Source: Nordella sp. HKS 07 (GTDB lineage: Bacteria; Pseudomonadota; Alphaproteobacteria; Rhizobiales; Aestuariivirgaceae). From it: a stretch of DNA of 64,000 bases. The stretch spans positions 7,120,315 through 7,184,314 of the forward strand of contig NZ_CP049258.1 of assembly GCF_011046735.1 (NCBI RefSeq). The letters are read 5' to 3'. This document shows, one piece after another, positions 53,896 through 62,474 of the stretch (position 1 is its first letter; each line of letters opens with the position of its first letter). The notes beneath the pieces are model-generated. The model did not search any database. It saw only the letters and a list, made by a program, of their open reading frames with translations, and was not told the DNA's origin. The translations under genes and the position numbers were made by a program.

Positions 53896-54165
53896 ATGGC
53901 AACCATCCCGACACCGGAAACGCCCGATCTGCCCGAACCGCCGGCACCAGGGCGCGAACCCGTTCCGCCAGAGCCGGACAGGCCGCCGACGCGTCCCGAG
54001 ATCGAGCCGCCTGACCGGCGCAAGAACCAGCCGATGCGCCTGACGCTCAGGCGACGTTTATGGCGGCGACGATTGCTGCGACGAGGAGCACACCGATCGA
54101 CAGGCCGAAATGCGAATGCCGGGCCATGTCGACGACCACGCTCAACGCCCCGATGGCAAGGATGA
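53896..54165 (+). CDS. Possible small proline-rich protein
   Basis: The N-terminal 50 residues (MATIPTPETPDLPEPPAPGR and onward) are strikingly Pro/Glu-rich. GAGG lies seven bases before the ATG. After about residue 52 the frame turns arginine-rich because it runs antisense to the membrane protein at 54047-54352. The true protein may once have ended near 54040. It is a weak candidate; similar proline-rich small proteins are common and poorly understood in Rhizobiales. Confidence 0.3.
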   Translation: MATIPTPETPDLPEPPAPGREPVPPEPDRPPTRPEIEPPDRRKNQPMRLTLRRRLWRRRLLRRGAHRSTGRNANAGPCRRPRSTPRWQG

Positions 54166-54352
54166 CGAAGCCCAGTGTGACGGACAGCGCATGCCCGAAG
54201 GAAAACACCACCAGCGCCGTCAGCACGAAGGCGATGATCAGCATGGCGGCGCGCAAGAGATTTATGAAAACGATGTAGGTTTCCTTCTTGTCCGGCCGCA
54301 GATGCGCTTTCCAGTCGTCGACCGGCAGATTACCCGTAGGTGTCTCGCCCAT
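54047..54352 (-). CDS. Small membrane protein with three hydrophobic segments
   Basis: A 101-residue product starting at ATG 54352 (MGETPTGNLPVDDWKAHLRP), with AGGAGG six bases before it. After a soluble N-terminal 30 residues come three hydrophobic stretches (about 32-52, 55-75, 83-101). No catalytic motif is visible. The clean ribosome site and hydrophobic pattern support a real gene; function unknown. Confidence 0.65.
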   Translation of the reverse strand: MGETPTGNLPVDDWKAHLRPDKKETYIVFINLLRAAMLIIAFVLTALVVFSFGHALSVTLGFVILAIGALSVVVDMARHSHFGLSIGVLLVAAIVAAINVA

Positions 54353-54524
54353 TTTGTCCTCCTGTATCCCCTCTGGATGCAGGACCAATGCACACGAGAT
54401 TCGAGTTTACGCGCCCGGCACCAAATGGTTCCCGGCCGGAGCCGGACAACGGAAGATATAATGAGACGCGTAGGCTCACCCCATTCGTGGGCCGGACCAG
54501 GACCGGCGCGGATTGTGAGAGCAC

Positions 54525-55643
54525 TTACAGGCGCGACGACCGTCGTGCCGTCTCGGTCTTGTCGTAGTCCTCATCCCCGGGTAACTGCAAATCCGGATCG
54601 TTGGCTTCCTCCATCCAGGCGTTCAGAAGCGTATAGGCTACGGCCAGTACGGTAGGGCCGATGAAAATGCCCAGGACGCCGAAGGCGATCAAACCGCCCA
54701 CCACGCCGGCAATAATGAGAAGCAGCGGCAGGTCGGCCCCCTTGCGGATCAATATGGGGCGGATGAACTGGTCGATGATCATGGCGACCAGGGCAATCGG
54801 CAGCAGGATCGTCGCCCATGTCGTATCGCCAGAATAATACATCCATATTACCACGGGCACGAGCACCAGGCCGGGTCCGAGCTGGATCAGGCAAAGGACG
54901 AACATCAAGGCGGTCAGCACGCCCGAAAATGGAAGGCCAACCAACCGCAGTCCCAGGCCGCCGATTATGCTCTGGGCGATAGCCGTTACAACCACGCCGA
55001 GGGCGACACTTCGCACGGCTCGCCCGGCGAGATCGACGGCCTTCTCGCCTCGGTCTCCGGCCAGTCGTCGTCCGAAAAGTGTGAGGGTCGCCGCGGCGGC
55101 TTCCCCCTTGGCATACATGATGGCCGTGATCCCCGTTGTCAGCAAAAGCTGCAGGAACATGCCACCCAGACTTCCGGCCGCGGACGCGATCCATTGCGTC
55201 AGCGCGCCGGAATAAGGTGTCAGCCTGGAGGCCAGATCCTGCACCCCTGAGGATGTCAGTTGTCCCCAGGCCTGAGCTATGGCGGTACCGACGATCGGAA
55301 TTCCTGCCAGCCAGTCCGGCGGAGGCGGCACCCGCAGAGACAGGATGGTCTCGATGAAGTGGCCTATCACATCGATATGGGTGATGACCGTGCTGACAGC
55401 CAGCCAGAATGGCACGATGATGATGAGCAGGATTGCCAGCGTCAGGACCAGCACCGCGACCCAGCGACGGCCACCGGCATAGTTCTGCACCCTCAGCAGG
55501 ATCGGCCAGGTGGCGATCACCAGGGTCGTGGACCAGAGGATCGCCGGCACAAAAGGCTGCATCACCCAGAAACTGGCGAGGATAAGGCCGGCGATAAAGA
55601 GCACGCTCAGCGTTATTCGGGCGAGATCTGGACGCGGCGGCAT
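54525..55643 (-). CDS. AI-2E family transporter (PerM-like permease)
   Basis: A 372-residue membrane protein with about eight hydrophobic spans. Family motifs include WPILLRVQNYAGGRRWVAVL, TPYSGALTQWI, SIIGGLGLRLVGLPFSGVLT and DQFIRPILIRKGADLPLLLI. Members export small molecules, AI-2 in one case, or act as Na+/H+ antiporters. The acidic C-terminal tail is typical. No neighbouring gene suggests its cargo. Confidence 0.9.
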   Translation of the reverse strand: MPPRPDLARITLSVLFIAGLILASFWVMQPFVPAILWSTTLVIATWPILLRVQNYAGGRRWVAVLVLTLAILLIIIVPFWLAVSTVITHIDVIGHFIETILSLRVPPPPDWLAGIPIVGTAIAQAWGQLTSSGVQDLASRLTPYSGALTQWIASAAGSLGGMFLQLLLTTGITAIMYAKGEAAAATLTLFGRRLAGDRGEKAVDLAGRAVRSVALGVVVTAIAQSIIGGLGLRLVGLPFSGVLTALMFVLCLIQLGPGLVLVPVVIWMYYSGDTTWATILLPIALVAMIIDQFIRPILIRKGADLPLLLIIAGVVGGLIAFGVLGIFIGPTVLAVAYTLLNAWMEEANDPDLQLPGDEDYDKTETARRSSRL

Positions 55644-55992
55644 GATCTCACTCCAGCTTCCCGGCGCACCGGCTCATTGAACTGCTCGATGAGTCGCATG
55701 GCGCACGATGAATAGGCATCGAAAGCGATTGCAGTGCCGGTGTCAATCCTCACGAATTTGCGGTGGACGGTGCTCGCACCTCTCGACAACCGGCTAAGCT
55801 CTTGATGCGGCGCTAGAAACCGCACGTTTACCACCGGCCACACCGGCTCGTGCCTAGGAGTGAGCTTTCAATAGGACATCAAAGAACGTGTAGACGGGGG
55901 GCGCGACGCGCCGAAGCGTTCATCGAGCAGCAGGACAGCAAGGCCGCCTGACACAGAATGCGGGTGGAGGACGCAAGGCGCGCCCTCCTCTG
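55644..55992. other. Intergenic region, nothing recognised
   Basis: About 350 bases between the AI-2E transporter and the acid phosphatase, both on the minus strand. A short open frame at 55613-55843 (minus) has no recognisable motif and no good ribosome site. No repeat family seen elsewhere in the window occurs here. Confidence 0.4.
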
Positions 55993-56700
55993 CTACATCA
56001 TCCCCATCGCGGTGCGGAGTTCGCCCTTCACCGGTTCCATCGCTTTGACGACAGCATCGTCATGCAGCAGCGTGTTGCCAATGGCCGCGCCGGCCATTTT
56101 CGACGCCTCGATATCGCTCAGATAATGGACGCCGACGACATAGCGGCTATAGCCATAGTCGAAAGCCCGCGCAAACAGTTCATCCTTCTTTTCCGGCAGC
56201 ATCTTGGAAAGTGTGATGGCGAATAACATGCCGAGAGTCGCGTGGCCCGAAGGGTATGAACCGGACTTCGAAAGCTCGATCAGCGGTTTGATGGTTGCAT
56301 CGACCACCGGCGGGCGTGGGCGCGCCCAGACTTTCTTGGCCGGATCGACGACCTCACCCTCGGTCGCGGCGATGCCTTCGAAGAACTTGGCGGTCAGCGG
56401 AACCTTGGCGGGATCCAGAATGACGCCCATTCCGGCGAGGAAGCGGAAGACGGTCTCCTCATCATCGGCGATGGCGTGCTGGGCCTGCGCCTCGGTACGC
56501 GTGGCCTCGAAGGCATGATAGGCCGCGATCTCGGCCTTGGTCGTCTCGCTGTCGGGGGCCGGCGGCGCCGGCAGAAGATCGAGCAGAGATACATCCTTGG
56601 CGGTCAGGAATGCCGGCTCGTCCGCCAGGACCGGTCCGGCGGATATCAGCAGCACGCCCGCGAGCAGACCCAAGGCTGCCCGGCGATTGAACAACATCAT
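55993..56700 (-). CDS. PAP2-family acid phosphatase (class A nonspecific type)
   Basis: A 235-residue protein with a signal peptide (about 1-27, ending VLADE). The vanadium-haloperoxidase/PAP2 triad of motifs is complete: KKVWARPRP, SYPSGHATLGML and SRYVVGVHYLSDIEASK. It is a secreted or periplasmic phosphatase with broad substrates, like PhoC/PhoN. Its length and order fit class A. An imperfect nine-base inverted repeat lies about 95 bases upstream. Confidence 0.92.
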   Translation of the reverse strand: MMLFNRRAALGLLAGVLLISAGPVLADEPAFLTAKDVSLLDLLPAPPAPDSETTKAEIAAYHAFEATRTEAQAQHAIADDEETVFRFLAGMGVILDPAKVPLTAKFFEGIAATEGEVVDPAKKVWARPRPPVVDATIKPLIELSKSGSYPSGHATLGMLFAITLSKMLPEKKDELFARAFDYGYSRYVVGVHYLSDIEASKMAGAAIGNTLLHDDAVVKAMEPVKGELRTAMGMM

Positions 56701-56792
56701 GTGCGTCTCCCTCTTTGCGATTGCTTGCAGCCGGCGAGGCTAGGAAGCGCAAAAGTCAGTCATGTGACATGGCGCCGTCCGGGCGCCGGATA

Positions 56793-56816
56793 CCATCTTA
56801 CAAATTCGTAAGGTGG
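56793..56816. promoter_or_regulatory. Inverted repeat upstream of the acid phosphatase gene
   Basis: CCATCTTAC and GTAAGGTGG flank AAATTC, eight of nine positions complementary. It lies about 95 bases before the phosphatase start and could be an operator; no match to a known box was recognised. Confidence 0.3.
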
Positions 56817-56891
56817 GTCCGCGATGGCGACTCGCCCTAAAGCCTTCACGCTTGTCTTATGACTTTCTGTGCCCGATGGGCGACAAAGGAA

Positions 56892-56926
56892 CCGCTGGGA
56901 GGGAGGTAACGCTCCCTCCTCAGCGG
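56892..56926 (+). ncRNA. Strong stem-loop upstream of IS110 transposase, possible bridge-RNA segment
   Basis: CCGCTG plus GGAGGGAG pairs with CTCCCTCC plus CAGCGG, a 14-pair stem with a single bulged T and a six-base loop. IS110-group elements encode a structured non-coding bridge RNA upstream of the transposase. The downstream side here has almost no room, so this upstream non-coding stretch (about 56830-57057) is the only place for one. It is not shown that the hairpin lies inside the element. Confidence 0.35.
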
Positions 56927-57008
56927 CGAGGGTCGGATCGTCATCACGCAGACCGTTCGACGGGTCGAGTTAAAGTTTGATCGGCCCTCGTCTTTTCCAT
57001 TGGCCTGA

Positions 57009-58006
57009 ACGGATACGCGCAGTGAAGCTGCGCATGACAAGCAGAGGCACGGAAAAGATGACAGACCATACCATCGGCATCGACATCTCGAAAGACCATC
57101 TCGACGCTCACCGGTTGATCGACGGCAAAAGCCGCCGTTTCGTCAACGACAGGAGCGGTCACAAAGCCCTCATCGCCTGGATCGGCTGTGATGCCGTGCG
57201 CATCGTCTATGAGCCGACCGGCCCCTATCACCGCAAGTTGGAACAGGCTCTGGCGGCGGCTGATCTGCCGCTCGTGAAGGTCAATCCGCGCCAGGCGCGC
57301 CGCTTCTTCGAGGGCGCCGGCCAGCTCGCCAAAACTGACCGGCTGGACGCCGCTATGTTGGCCACAATGGGATCGCTGCTGGCGATCGCACCGCGCCTGG
57401 CGCGCAGCCCGCTGCTCCACGAACTTAAGGATCTCCACATGGCCCGAACGGCCTTGGTGAAGGACAGGACCGCCGCGAAGAATAGAGCCAAGAGCCTTTC
57501 CATGCCTTTGCTCAAGCGCCACAATGGCGAGCGCCTCACGCAGATCGAGCGGCAGATGGAGGCCATCGAAGCTGAAATCATGCACCGCATCAAGGCCGAC
57601 CCTGATCTGGCGCGCAGCTTCGCCATTCTCACCTCAATCCCGGGGGTCTCGGATATCACCGCCTTCCTCCTGATTATTGACATGCCCGAACTCGGTCGGC
57701 TCGAAGCCACAGAAGCTGCCGCCCTTGCAGGCCTCGCCCCCATCACACGCCAATCCGGCACGTGGCGCGGCCGCGCCTCCATTCGCGGCGGACGCGCCAA
57801 TCTCCGTCAGGCCCTCTACATGCCGGCCCTCGTCGCAAGCCGCTTCAATCCCGATCTCAGCGCCAAATACCAACAACTACTAACCGCCGGGAAACCACCA
57901 AAAGTCGCCCTAACCGCGCTCATGCGGAAACTCATCGTCCTCGCCAACGCTCTGCTCAAAGCCAACCGAAAATGGACCTCTAAGCCTGCTTGACCAAAAC
58001 GGATAC
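57009..58006 (+). mobile_element. IS110-family insertion sequence (right end near 58000, left end uncertain)
   Basis: It contains one transposase gene. The 8-mer ACGGATAC occurs at 57009-57016 and again at 57999-58006, on either side of the gene, which might be core sequence. The coordinates given use these as minimum bounds. If a bridge RNA is present upstream, the left end lies further left, near 56830-56890. The right end lies within a few bases of the stop codon of the neighbouring alcohol dehydrogenase. Confidence 0.5.
57058..57993 (+). CDS. IS110-family transposase (DEDD recombinase)
   Basis: A 311-residue protein starting at ATG 57058 (MTDHTIGIDISKDHLDAHRL), preceded by GGAAAAG. The RuvC-like DEDD domain has Asp in GIDISKD, Glu in VYEPTGPYHR and Asp residues in AKTDRLDAAML. 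The C-terminal transposase domain has IPGVSDITAFLLI and the serine-bearing RQSGTWRGRASIRGGRANLR. All catalytic positions seem intact, so it may be active. A frame open 27 codons upstream is rejected for lack of family sequence. Confidence 0.92.
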   Translation: MTDHTIGIDISKDHLDAHRLIDGKSRRFVNDRSGHKALIAWIGCDAVRIVYEPTGPYHRKLEQALAAADLPLVKVNPRQARRFFEGAGQLAKTDRLDAAMLATMGSLLAIAPRLARSPLLHELKDLHMARTALVKDRTAAKNRAKSLSMPLLKRHNGERLTQIERQMEAIEAEIMHRIKADPDLARSFAILTSIPGVSDITAFLLIIDMPELGRLEATEAAALAGLAPITRQSGTWRGRASIRGGRANLRQALYMPALVASRFNPDLSAKYQQLLTAGKPPKVALTALMRKLIVLANALLKANRKWTSKPA

Positions 58007-58007
58007 T

Positions 58008-59027
58008 TTAAAAGCCAGTCGTCAAAACTATCCGGAAGCGCGCAGCGCCCTTCATCATCCGCTCATAAGCCTCGGCAGCGCGTTCCAGGGGCATGGTTTC
58101 GATCATCGGTCGTATGTTGGCGAGAGCGCTGAAGGCCATGGTTTCCTCGGAGTCGATCGACGTGCCGGATGGCCACCCCTGCACGGAACGCCGGCCGCCA
58201 ACGATCACGAATGGGGGGACTTCGATCGGCTCTGGCGCGACGCCGACCACAACCATCCGGCCGTCAATCGAGAGACCACCAATCACGGCGCTCATGGTTT
58301 TGGCGTCGGTCACGGTCGAGAGAATGACGCGCGCCCCGCCGAGACCGGTAAGCACGGCCGCCACGTCCTGGCTGGTGCTGTCGATATAGTGATGCGCCCC
58401 CAGTTTGCGGGCCAGGGCTTCCTTGTCGCTCCCGCGCGCGATCGCTACGGTGTTGCAACCCATCTTCGCGGCATACTGCACCCCGAGATGGCCGAGCCCG
58501 CCGATCCCAACCACAGCGACCGTATCGCCCGCCCGCAACCCGCTGTTGCGCAGCGCATTGAACGTCGTGATGCCGGCGCATAGAAGCGGTGCGGCATCAG
58601 CGGCCGCCAGCGCATCCGGCACCGAGGCAAGCGCTTCGAACGGCGCAACCATGTATTCCGCGTATCCGCCATCGAAACTGATGCCCGTGATCAATCGGTT
58701 CTCACATAGAACGAACTGACCTTTTCGGCAGGATCGGCAATGGCCGCAATGACCGCCATACCATCCCACCCCCACACGTTGTCCCTTTTTCCACTCGGGC
58801 ACATCGGGGCCGATGGCGTCGACGACGCCGACAACCTCATGGCCGGGGACGCGGGGATAGGCGAGGCCGGGAAAGGCCCCAAGCTTCACGAACATGTCGC
58901 TATGGCACACGCCGCAGGCCTGGACCTTGACGCGGACTTGCCGCGACCCGGGCTCAGGAATATCGCGTTCGACCAGTTCGAACGGTCCGCCGGCTTGGGA
59001 AATCTGTACTGCGCGCATCTTCGCCAT
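58008..59027 (-). CDS. Zinc-dependent alcohol dehydrogenase (CAD/AdhP-like)
   Basis: A 339-residue medium-chain dehydrogenase. Catalytic zinc ligands are Cys in ACGVCHSDMF and His-Glu in VPGHEVVGVV. The structural zinc cluster is CGHCRSCRKGQFVLC, and the NAD(P) motif VVGIGGLGHLGVQYA. The start is ATG 59027 with GGAGGCGGTC upstream. The gene is whole to its stop codon although an IS110 element begins only a few bases beyond it. A family B repeat starts 28 bases upstream of the ATG. The alcohol used is unknown. Confidence 0.92.
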   Translation of the reverse strand: MAKMRAVQISQAGGPFELVERDIPEPGSRQVRVKVQACGVCHSDMFVKLGAFPGLAYPRVPGHEVVGVVDAIGPDVPEWKKGQRVGVGWYGGHCGHCRSCRKGQFVLCENRLITGISFDGGYAEYMVAPFEALASVPDALAAADAAPLLCAGITTFNALRNSGLRAGDTVAVVGIGGLGHLGVQYAAKMGCNTVAIARGSDKEALARKLGAHHYIDSTSQDVAAVLTGLGGARVILSTVTDAKTMSAVIGGLSIDGRMVVVGVAPEPIEVPPFVIVGGRRSVQGWPSGTSIDSEETMAFSALANIRPMIETMPLERAAEAYERMMKGAARFRIVLTTGF

Positions 59028-59054
59028 GACCGCCTCCAACATCCGGAAACGACA

Positions 59055-59175
59055 GCATCGGGCCGAAAAGCTTGTGGTCGGACTTGCCCCGACCATGCGA
59101 CGCGGTTTTCGGGTAACCCGATGCGCAAAAGAAGATAGAGCGCCGGGGCGCTTCCATTGGAACGCCCGGCATTCT
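59055..59175. repeat. Repeat family B in the leader of the alcohol dehydrogenase gene
   Basis: It starts GCATCGGGCCGAAAAG and has an extra 20-odd bases carrying a GGTCGG.../CCGACC hairpin. It continues GCGGTTTTCGGGTAACCC, CGATGCGCAAA and AGAGCGCCGGGGCGCTTCC. It aligns with 44669-44770. Confidence 0.7.
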
Positions 59176-59259
59176 TGAGTTTGGAACGCGAAGGCTTCCG
59201 AAGCAATAAATTTCGTCAGGAACCGCCGGTGAGCTTTCCGACTAAAGCTTGCATAAACC

Positions 59260-60171
59260 TCAGCGCCTCGGCAGCCACTTCTTCTCTATGCGGCAGACCA
59301 TGGTGTAGGCCGGATCGTAAACATTGCCCACGTCGTAGCGGACGACCTGGCCCATGAGGTGGCTCGCGGCCTTAGGGCTCAGGCCGTAGTCGCTCGTCAG
59401 CCAGTTGAACATGTCGGTCGTCGCGTGCTGCAGCGCCTGGTCGAGTGGTCTCGCATTGCCGATTGAAAAGATCTCGGTGGCGCTCTCGCCGCGCGGCCAG
59501 ACGAGCGGGCGGCCCTTGTCGACCGTGAGGCGCACCTCGACCTCGAAGCAGGTCTCGATGCCGGTGCCGACAATCTCGCCATCGCCCTGTGTCGCATGGC
59601 AGTCACCGATGAAGAAGAGCGCGCCCGGCACCGCAACCGGAAACCACACTGTCGCGCCGGGACCAAAGCCCCGATAGTCCATGTTTCCGCCGTTCTCCGC
59701 GCTGGTCGCGGTGGAGAAAGCCTGGCCTCCGGCCGGCGCCACGCCGAAGCAGCCGATCATCGGTTCGAGCGGCAGGATGAAATCCTCCAAGCCCGGCACG
59801 GCAGGTTCGAGTGTCGCTGTCAGCGCCTGCCTGTCGATCCGCCAATTCGCCTTGTCCCTGGGCGGCAAGCTGCGGACGAATTCCGGGTCGACGACATTGC
59901 CGGCAAGCGACGCGCGCGTCCAGCCGGTGGCGCGGATCGGCGTCATGCGCAGAATCTCGACCTTGAGCGCATCGCCGGGCTCCGCACCGGTCACGAAGAT
60001 CGGACCGTTCATCGGATTGGGCTCCGGGGCGCGCTGCAGGCCATCCTTGTCGAAGCCATGCGCATCGATCGTTTCGGTGATCACGGTATCGCCCGAGGCG
60101 ATTGTAAGGGCGGCAGGCAAGGTGCCCAGCACATTGTGCCACCGGGTTGCGATGAAGAGATGTGTTGTCAT
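59260..60171 (-). CDS. Acetamidase/formamidase family protein
   Basis: A 303-residue amidase of the FmdA/AmdA fold, hydrolysing small amides to ammonia and the acid. Family motifs are GPIFVTGAEPGDALKVEIL, PMIGCFGVAPAGG, ENGGNMDYRGFGPGATVWFP and FIGDCHATQGDGE, with the metal-binding Asp/His. The C-terminal YGLSPKAASHLM also fits. Amides would be the products of the nitrile hydratase at 12-13 kb, though nothing links the two loci. It is monocistronic. Confidence 0.92.
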   Translation of the reverse strand: MTTHLFIATRWHNVLGTLPAALTIASGDTVITETIDAHGFDKDGLQRAPEPNPMNGPIFVTGAEPGDALKVEILRMTPIRATGWTRASLAGNVVDPEFVRSLPPRDKANWRIDRQALTATLEPAVPGLEDFILPLEPMIGCFGVAPAGGQAFSTATSAENGGNMDYRGFGPGATVWFPVAVPGALFFIGDCHATQGDGEIVGTGIETCFEVEVRLTVDKGRPLVWPRGESATEIFSIGNARPLDQALQHATTDMFNWLTSDYGLSPKAASHLMGQVVRYDVGNVYDPAYTMVCRIEKKWLPRR

Positions 60172-60432
60172 GGTCTACGGCGTAGCCGAGTGCCGCAATC
60201 CCGGCAAGGGCACCAACCATCGCGACTTAAACGGCCGCCGGCGGAGGGACCGTAACTCAACTCCGAGGATCGCAACCCGGACGATGTCAATCAGTACAAT
60301 TGAATCGCACGCTTCTATGGGTCAGATCTCGGTTGGCGGCCCCCTGAGTGCTTGACCGATCCAGGGTTGTTTTCAAGCTCCAGGATTTCCTGCAAGATGG
60401 CTGACAAAAGGGGTCGTCCAGGGAGGAACCGA

Positions 60433-61296
60433 GTGCCAGATTTTCCGATTGTCGACAGTCATGTGCATCTCGCCGACCCGAGCCGCTTCGGCTATGCCTG
60501 GACCAGGAACGCCCCTTCGCTCAATCGCCGCGTTCTGCCGGCCGATTTCATCAAGGCCGCCAACGGCGTGAAGATCGACCGCTTCGTTTTCGTCGAGGTC
60601 GATGTCGACCTTCCCCAGCATCTGGCCGAAGCTGAGTGGATCGCAGGCCTCGCCCAGAACGACAAGCGGCTTGCCGGCATGGTCGCGGCCCTTCCTCTCG
60701 AGCGCGGAAAGGCCATCGCGGCCGAGCTCGACCGGCTGCGCCAGAATAAGATCCTGCGTGCCGTCAGGCGGCTGATCCAGAACCAGGCCGATCCCGGTTT
60801 CTGCATCCGCCCTGAATTCATCGACGGTCTCAGGCTCCTGGCCCAGCATGACATCGCCTTCGACATTTGTGTCCTGCATCATCAGATGCCGAATGTCATC
60901 AAGATGGTCAGCCAGTGTCCGGATGTCCGTTTCGTGCTGGACCACATTGGCAAGCCCGGCATCAAGGCGGGGATTTTCGATCCGTGGCGTCAGCAGCTCA
61001 AGGAGTTGGCCGCCTTCCCGAATGTCCATTGCAAGATCTCGGGCGTCTCCACCGAGGCCGATCACAAGAATTGGACGCGCGAGCAGCTCAAGCCCTATAT
61101 CGCACACACGATCGACACGTTCGGGTTCGACCGCATCATGTTTGGCGGTGACTGGCATGTCCTCGAGCTCGCCGGCACATATCCGGATTGGGTCGATATC
61201 GTCGATTGGGTCGTCGAGGGCGCAAGTGCTGATGAGAAGCGCAAGCTCTTCCGCGACAATGCCATTCGTTTCTACCGGCTCGACCAGCCTGAATGA
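60433..61296 (+). CDS. TIM-barrel amidohydrolase, lactonase type (LigI / rhamnonolactonase-like)
   Basis: A 287-residue protein starting at GTG 60433, which has GGGAGG seven bases upstream; the longer frame adds a non-family leader. Metal and active-site motifs are FPIVDSHVHLADP (HxH), FDICVLHHQMP, FVLDHIGKPGI, NVHCKISGV and MFGGDWHVLEL. The GDW end motif and the second-strand HxH mark the group hydrolysing 2-pyrone-4,6-dicarboxylate and sugar lactones. It is first in an operon with two overlapping genes behind it. Confidence 0.88.
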   Translation: MPDFPIVDSHVHLADPSRFGYAWTRNAPSLNRRVLPADFIKAANGVKIDRFVFVEVDVDLPQHLAEAEWIAGLAQNDKRLAGMVAALPLERGKAIAAELDRLRQNKILRAVRRLIQNQADPGFCIRPEFIDGLRLLAQHDIAFDICVLHHQMPNVIKMVSQCPDVRFVLDHIGKPGIKAGIFDPWRQQLKELAAFPNVHCKISGVSTEADHKNWTREQLKPYIAHTIDTFGFDRIMFGGDWHVLELAGTYPDWVDIVDWVVEGASADEKRKLFRDNAIRFYRLDQPE

Positions 61297-62474
61297 CGGC
61301 GTCGCCACCAGCCTGGCAGCGAAGGGCCTATAGCATCGATGCGATGCGCGGGCTGGCGAAGCGCGCTTTGCCGCTGCCGGTTTTCGATTTCGCCGATGGC
61401 GGTGCTGAGAATGAGCACACGCTTCAACGCAACGAAGCGGCTTTCGGCGGCATCGAATTGCTGCCCCGACCTCTGACGGGCTCGCCGGCGCGGGATTTGT
61501 CGCTCACCTTGTTCGGAACGCCGCTCAGCCTGCCGGTCATCATCGGCCCGACCGGACTTTCGGGGCTCTTCTGGCCGGACGGTGAACGCGCCACCGCGCG
61601 CGCCGCGCGGAAAGCCGGCACGGCCTTCTGTCTGAGCCATGGCTCCGTCGCGACGCTCGAAGATGTCGCCGCGACGGGCGCATCTCCGCGATGGATGCAG
61701 GTCTTTATCTACAGGGATCGCGGCTTCACGCGCGAATTGACCGAGCGCGCCCAGGGATCGGACTATGATGCCCTGGTCCTCACCATCGACAACCAGCTTC
61801 TCGGCAATCGCGAGCGCGATATCCGTAACGGCTTCGCGATACCGCCGCGTTTTGGGCTTTCAGGTCTCGCCGGCATGGCGCTCAAGGCTGAATGGCTGTG
61901 GCGCATGCGGCGCGACATCCGGCGCATCACTTTCGGCAATTATGTGAAGCCGGGCGAGACCACGGACATACGCGCGCTTGCCGGCCGCATGGCGTCTCTG
62001 CTCGATCCATCCATGTCGTGGAACGATGTGGATGACTTGCGCAAGATCTGGACGGGCCCGCTGATCCTCAAGGGCATTCTTCATCCGGAAGAGGCAAGGC
62101 AAGCGGTCGATCACGGCATTGACGGGCTGATCGTCTCGAACCACGGCGGCCGCCAGCTCGACAGCGCACCGGCGACAGTCGACGCCCTGCCCGACATCAT
62201 CGCCGCCGTGGATGGACGCATACCGGTGCTGATGGACGGCGGCATCAGACGCGGAAGCGATGTCGTGAAGGCGCTCGCATTCGGCGCCAAGGCCTGTCTG
62301 GTGGGCCGGCCCCAGCTTTGGGGCCTGGCCGTCGCGGGCGAAGCCGGCGTTGCTCATATGATCGAGATTTATCGCCGCGAGATCGACCGGGTCATGGGTC
62401 TGTGCGGCCTGAGAAACCTCGCCGACATCAACCGAGATATCCTGTTCAACAAGAGTTTGGAACGACGCCGATGA
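61293..62474 (+). CDS. FMN-dependent alpha-hydroxy-acid dehydrogenase
   Basis: A 393-residue member of the lactate/mandelate/glycolate oxidase family. Motifs are DFADGGAENEHTLQRNEAAF at the N-terminus and PVIIGPTGLSGLFWPDGE. FMN-phosphate binding is seen in LMDGGIRRGSDVVKALAFGA. The catalytic His-Gly-Gly-Arg segment SNHGGRQLDSAPATVDALPD is intact. It oxidises an (S)- or (R)-2-hydroxy acid to the 2-keto acid and passes electrons to the respiratory chain. Its ATG overlaps the lactonase stop by four bases. It fits a lactone, hydroxy acid, keto acid route with the next enzyme. Confidence 0.93.
   Translation: MTASPPAWQRRAYSIDAMRGLAKRALPLPVFDFADGGAENEHTLQRNEAAFGGIELLPRPLTGSPARDLSLTLFGTPLSLPVIIGPTGLSGLFWPDGERATARAARKAGTAFCLSHGSVATLEDVAATGASPRWMQVFIYRDRGFTRELTERAQGSDYDALVLTIDNQLLGNRERDIRNGFAIPPRFGLSGLAGMALKAEWLWRMRRDIRRITFGNYVKPGETTDIRALAGRMASLLDPSMSWNDVDDLRKIWTGPLILKGILHPEEARQAVDHGIDGLIVSNHGGRQLDSAPATVDALPDIIAAVDGRIPVLMDGGIRRGSDVVKALAFGAKACLVGRPQLWGLAVAGEAGVAHMIEIYRREIDRVMGLCGLRNLADINRDILFNKSLERRR

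Noticed and set aside
53709..54023. 104-residue glycine/arginine-rich minus-strand frame
   Set aside because: It is antisense to the proline-rich frame and has no ribosome site; neither is strong, but this one has less support.
55613..55843. 76-residue minus-strand frame after the AI-2E transporter
   Set aside because: No motif, no good ribosome site, partly overlaps the transporter start.
62318..62470. Longer N-terminus for the RraA-like protein
   Set aside because: The added residues overlap the FMN enzyme out of frame and have no family similarity; the ATG at 62471 overlaps the preceding stop in the usual coupled way.
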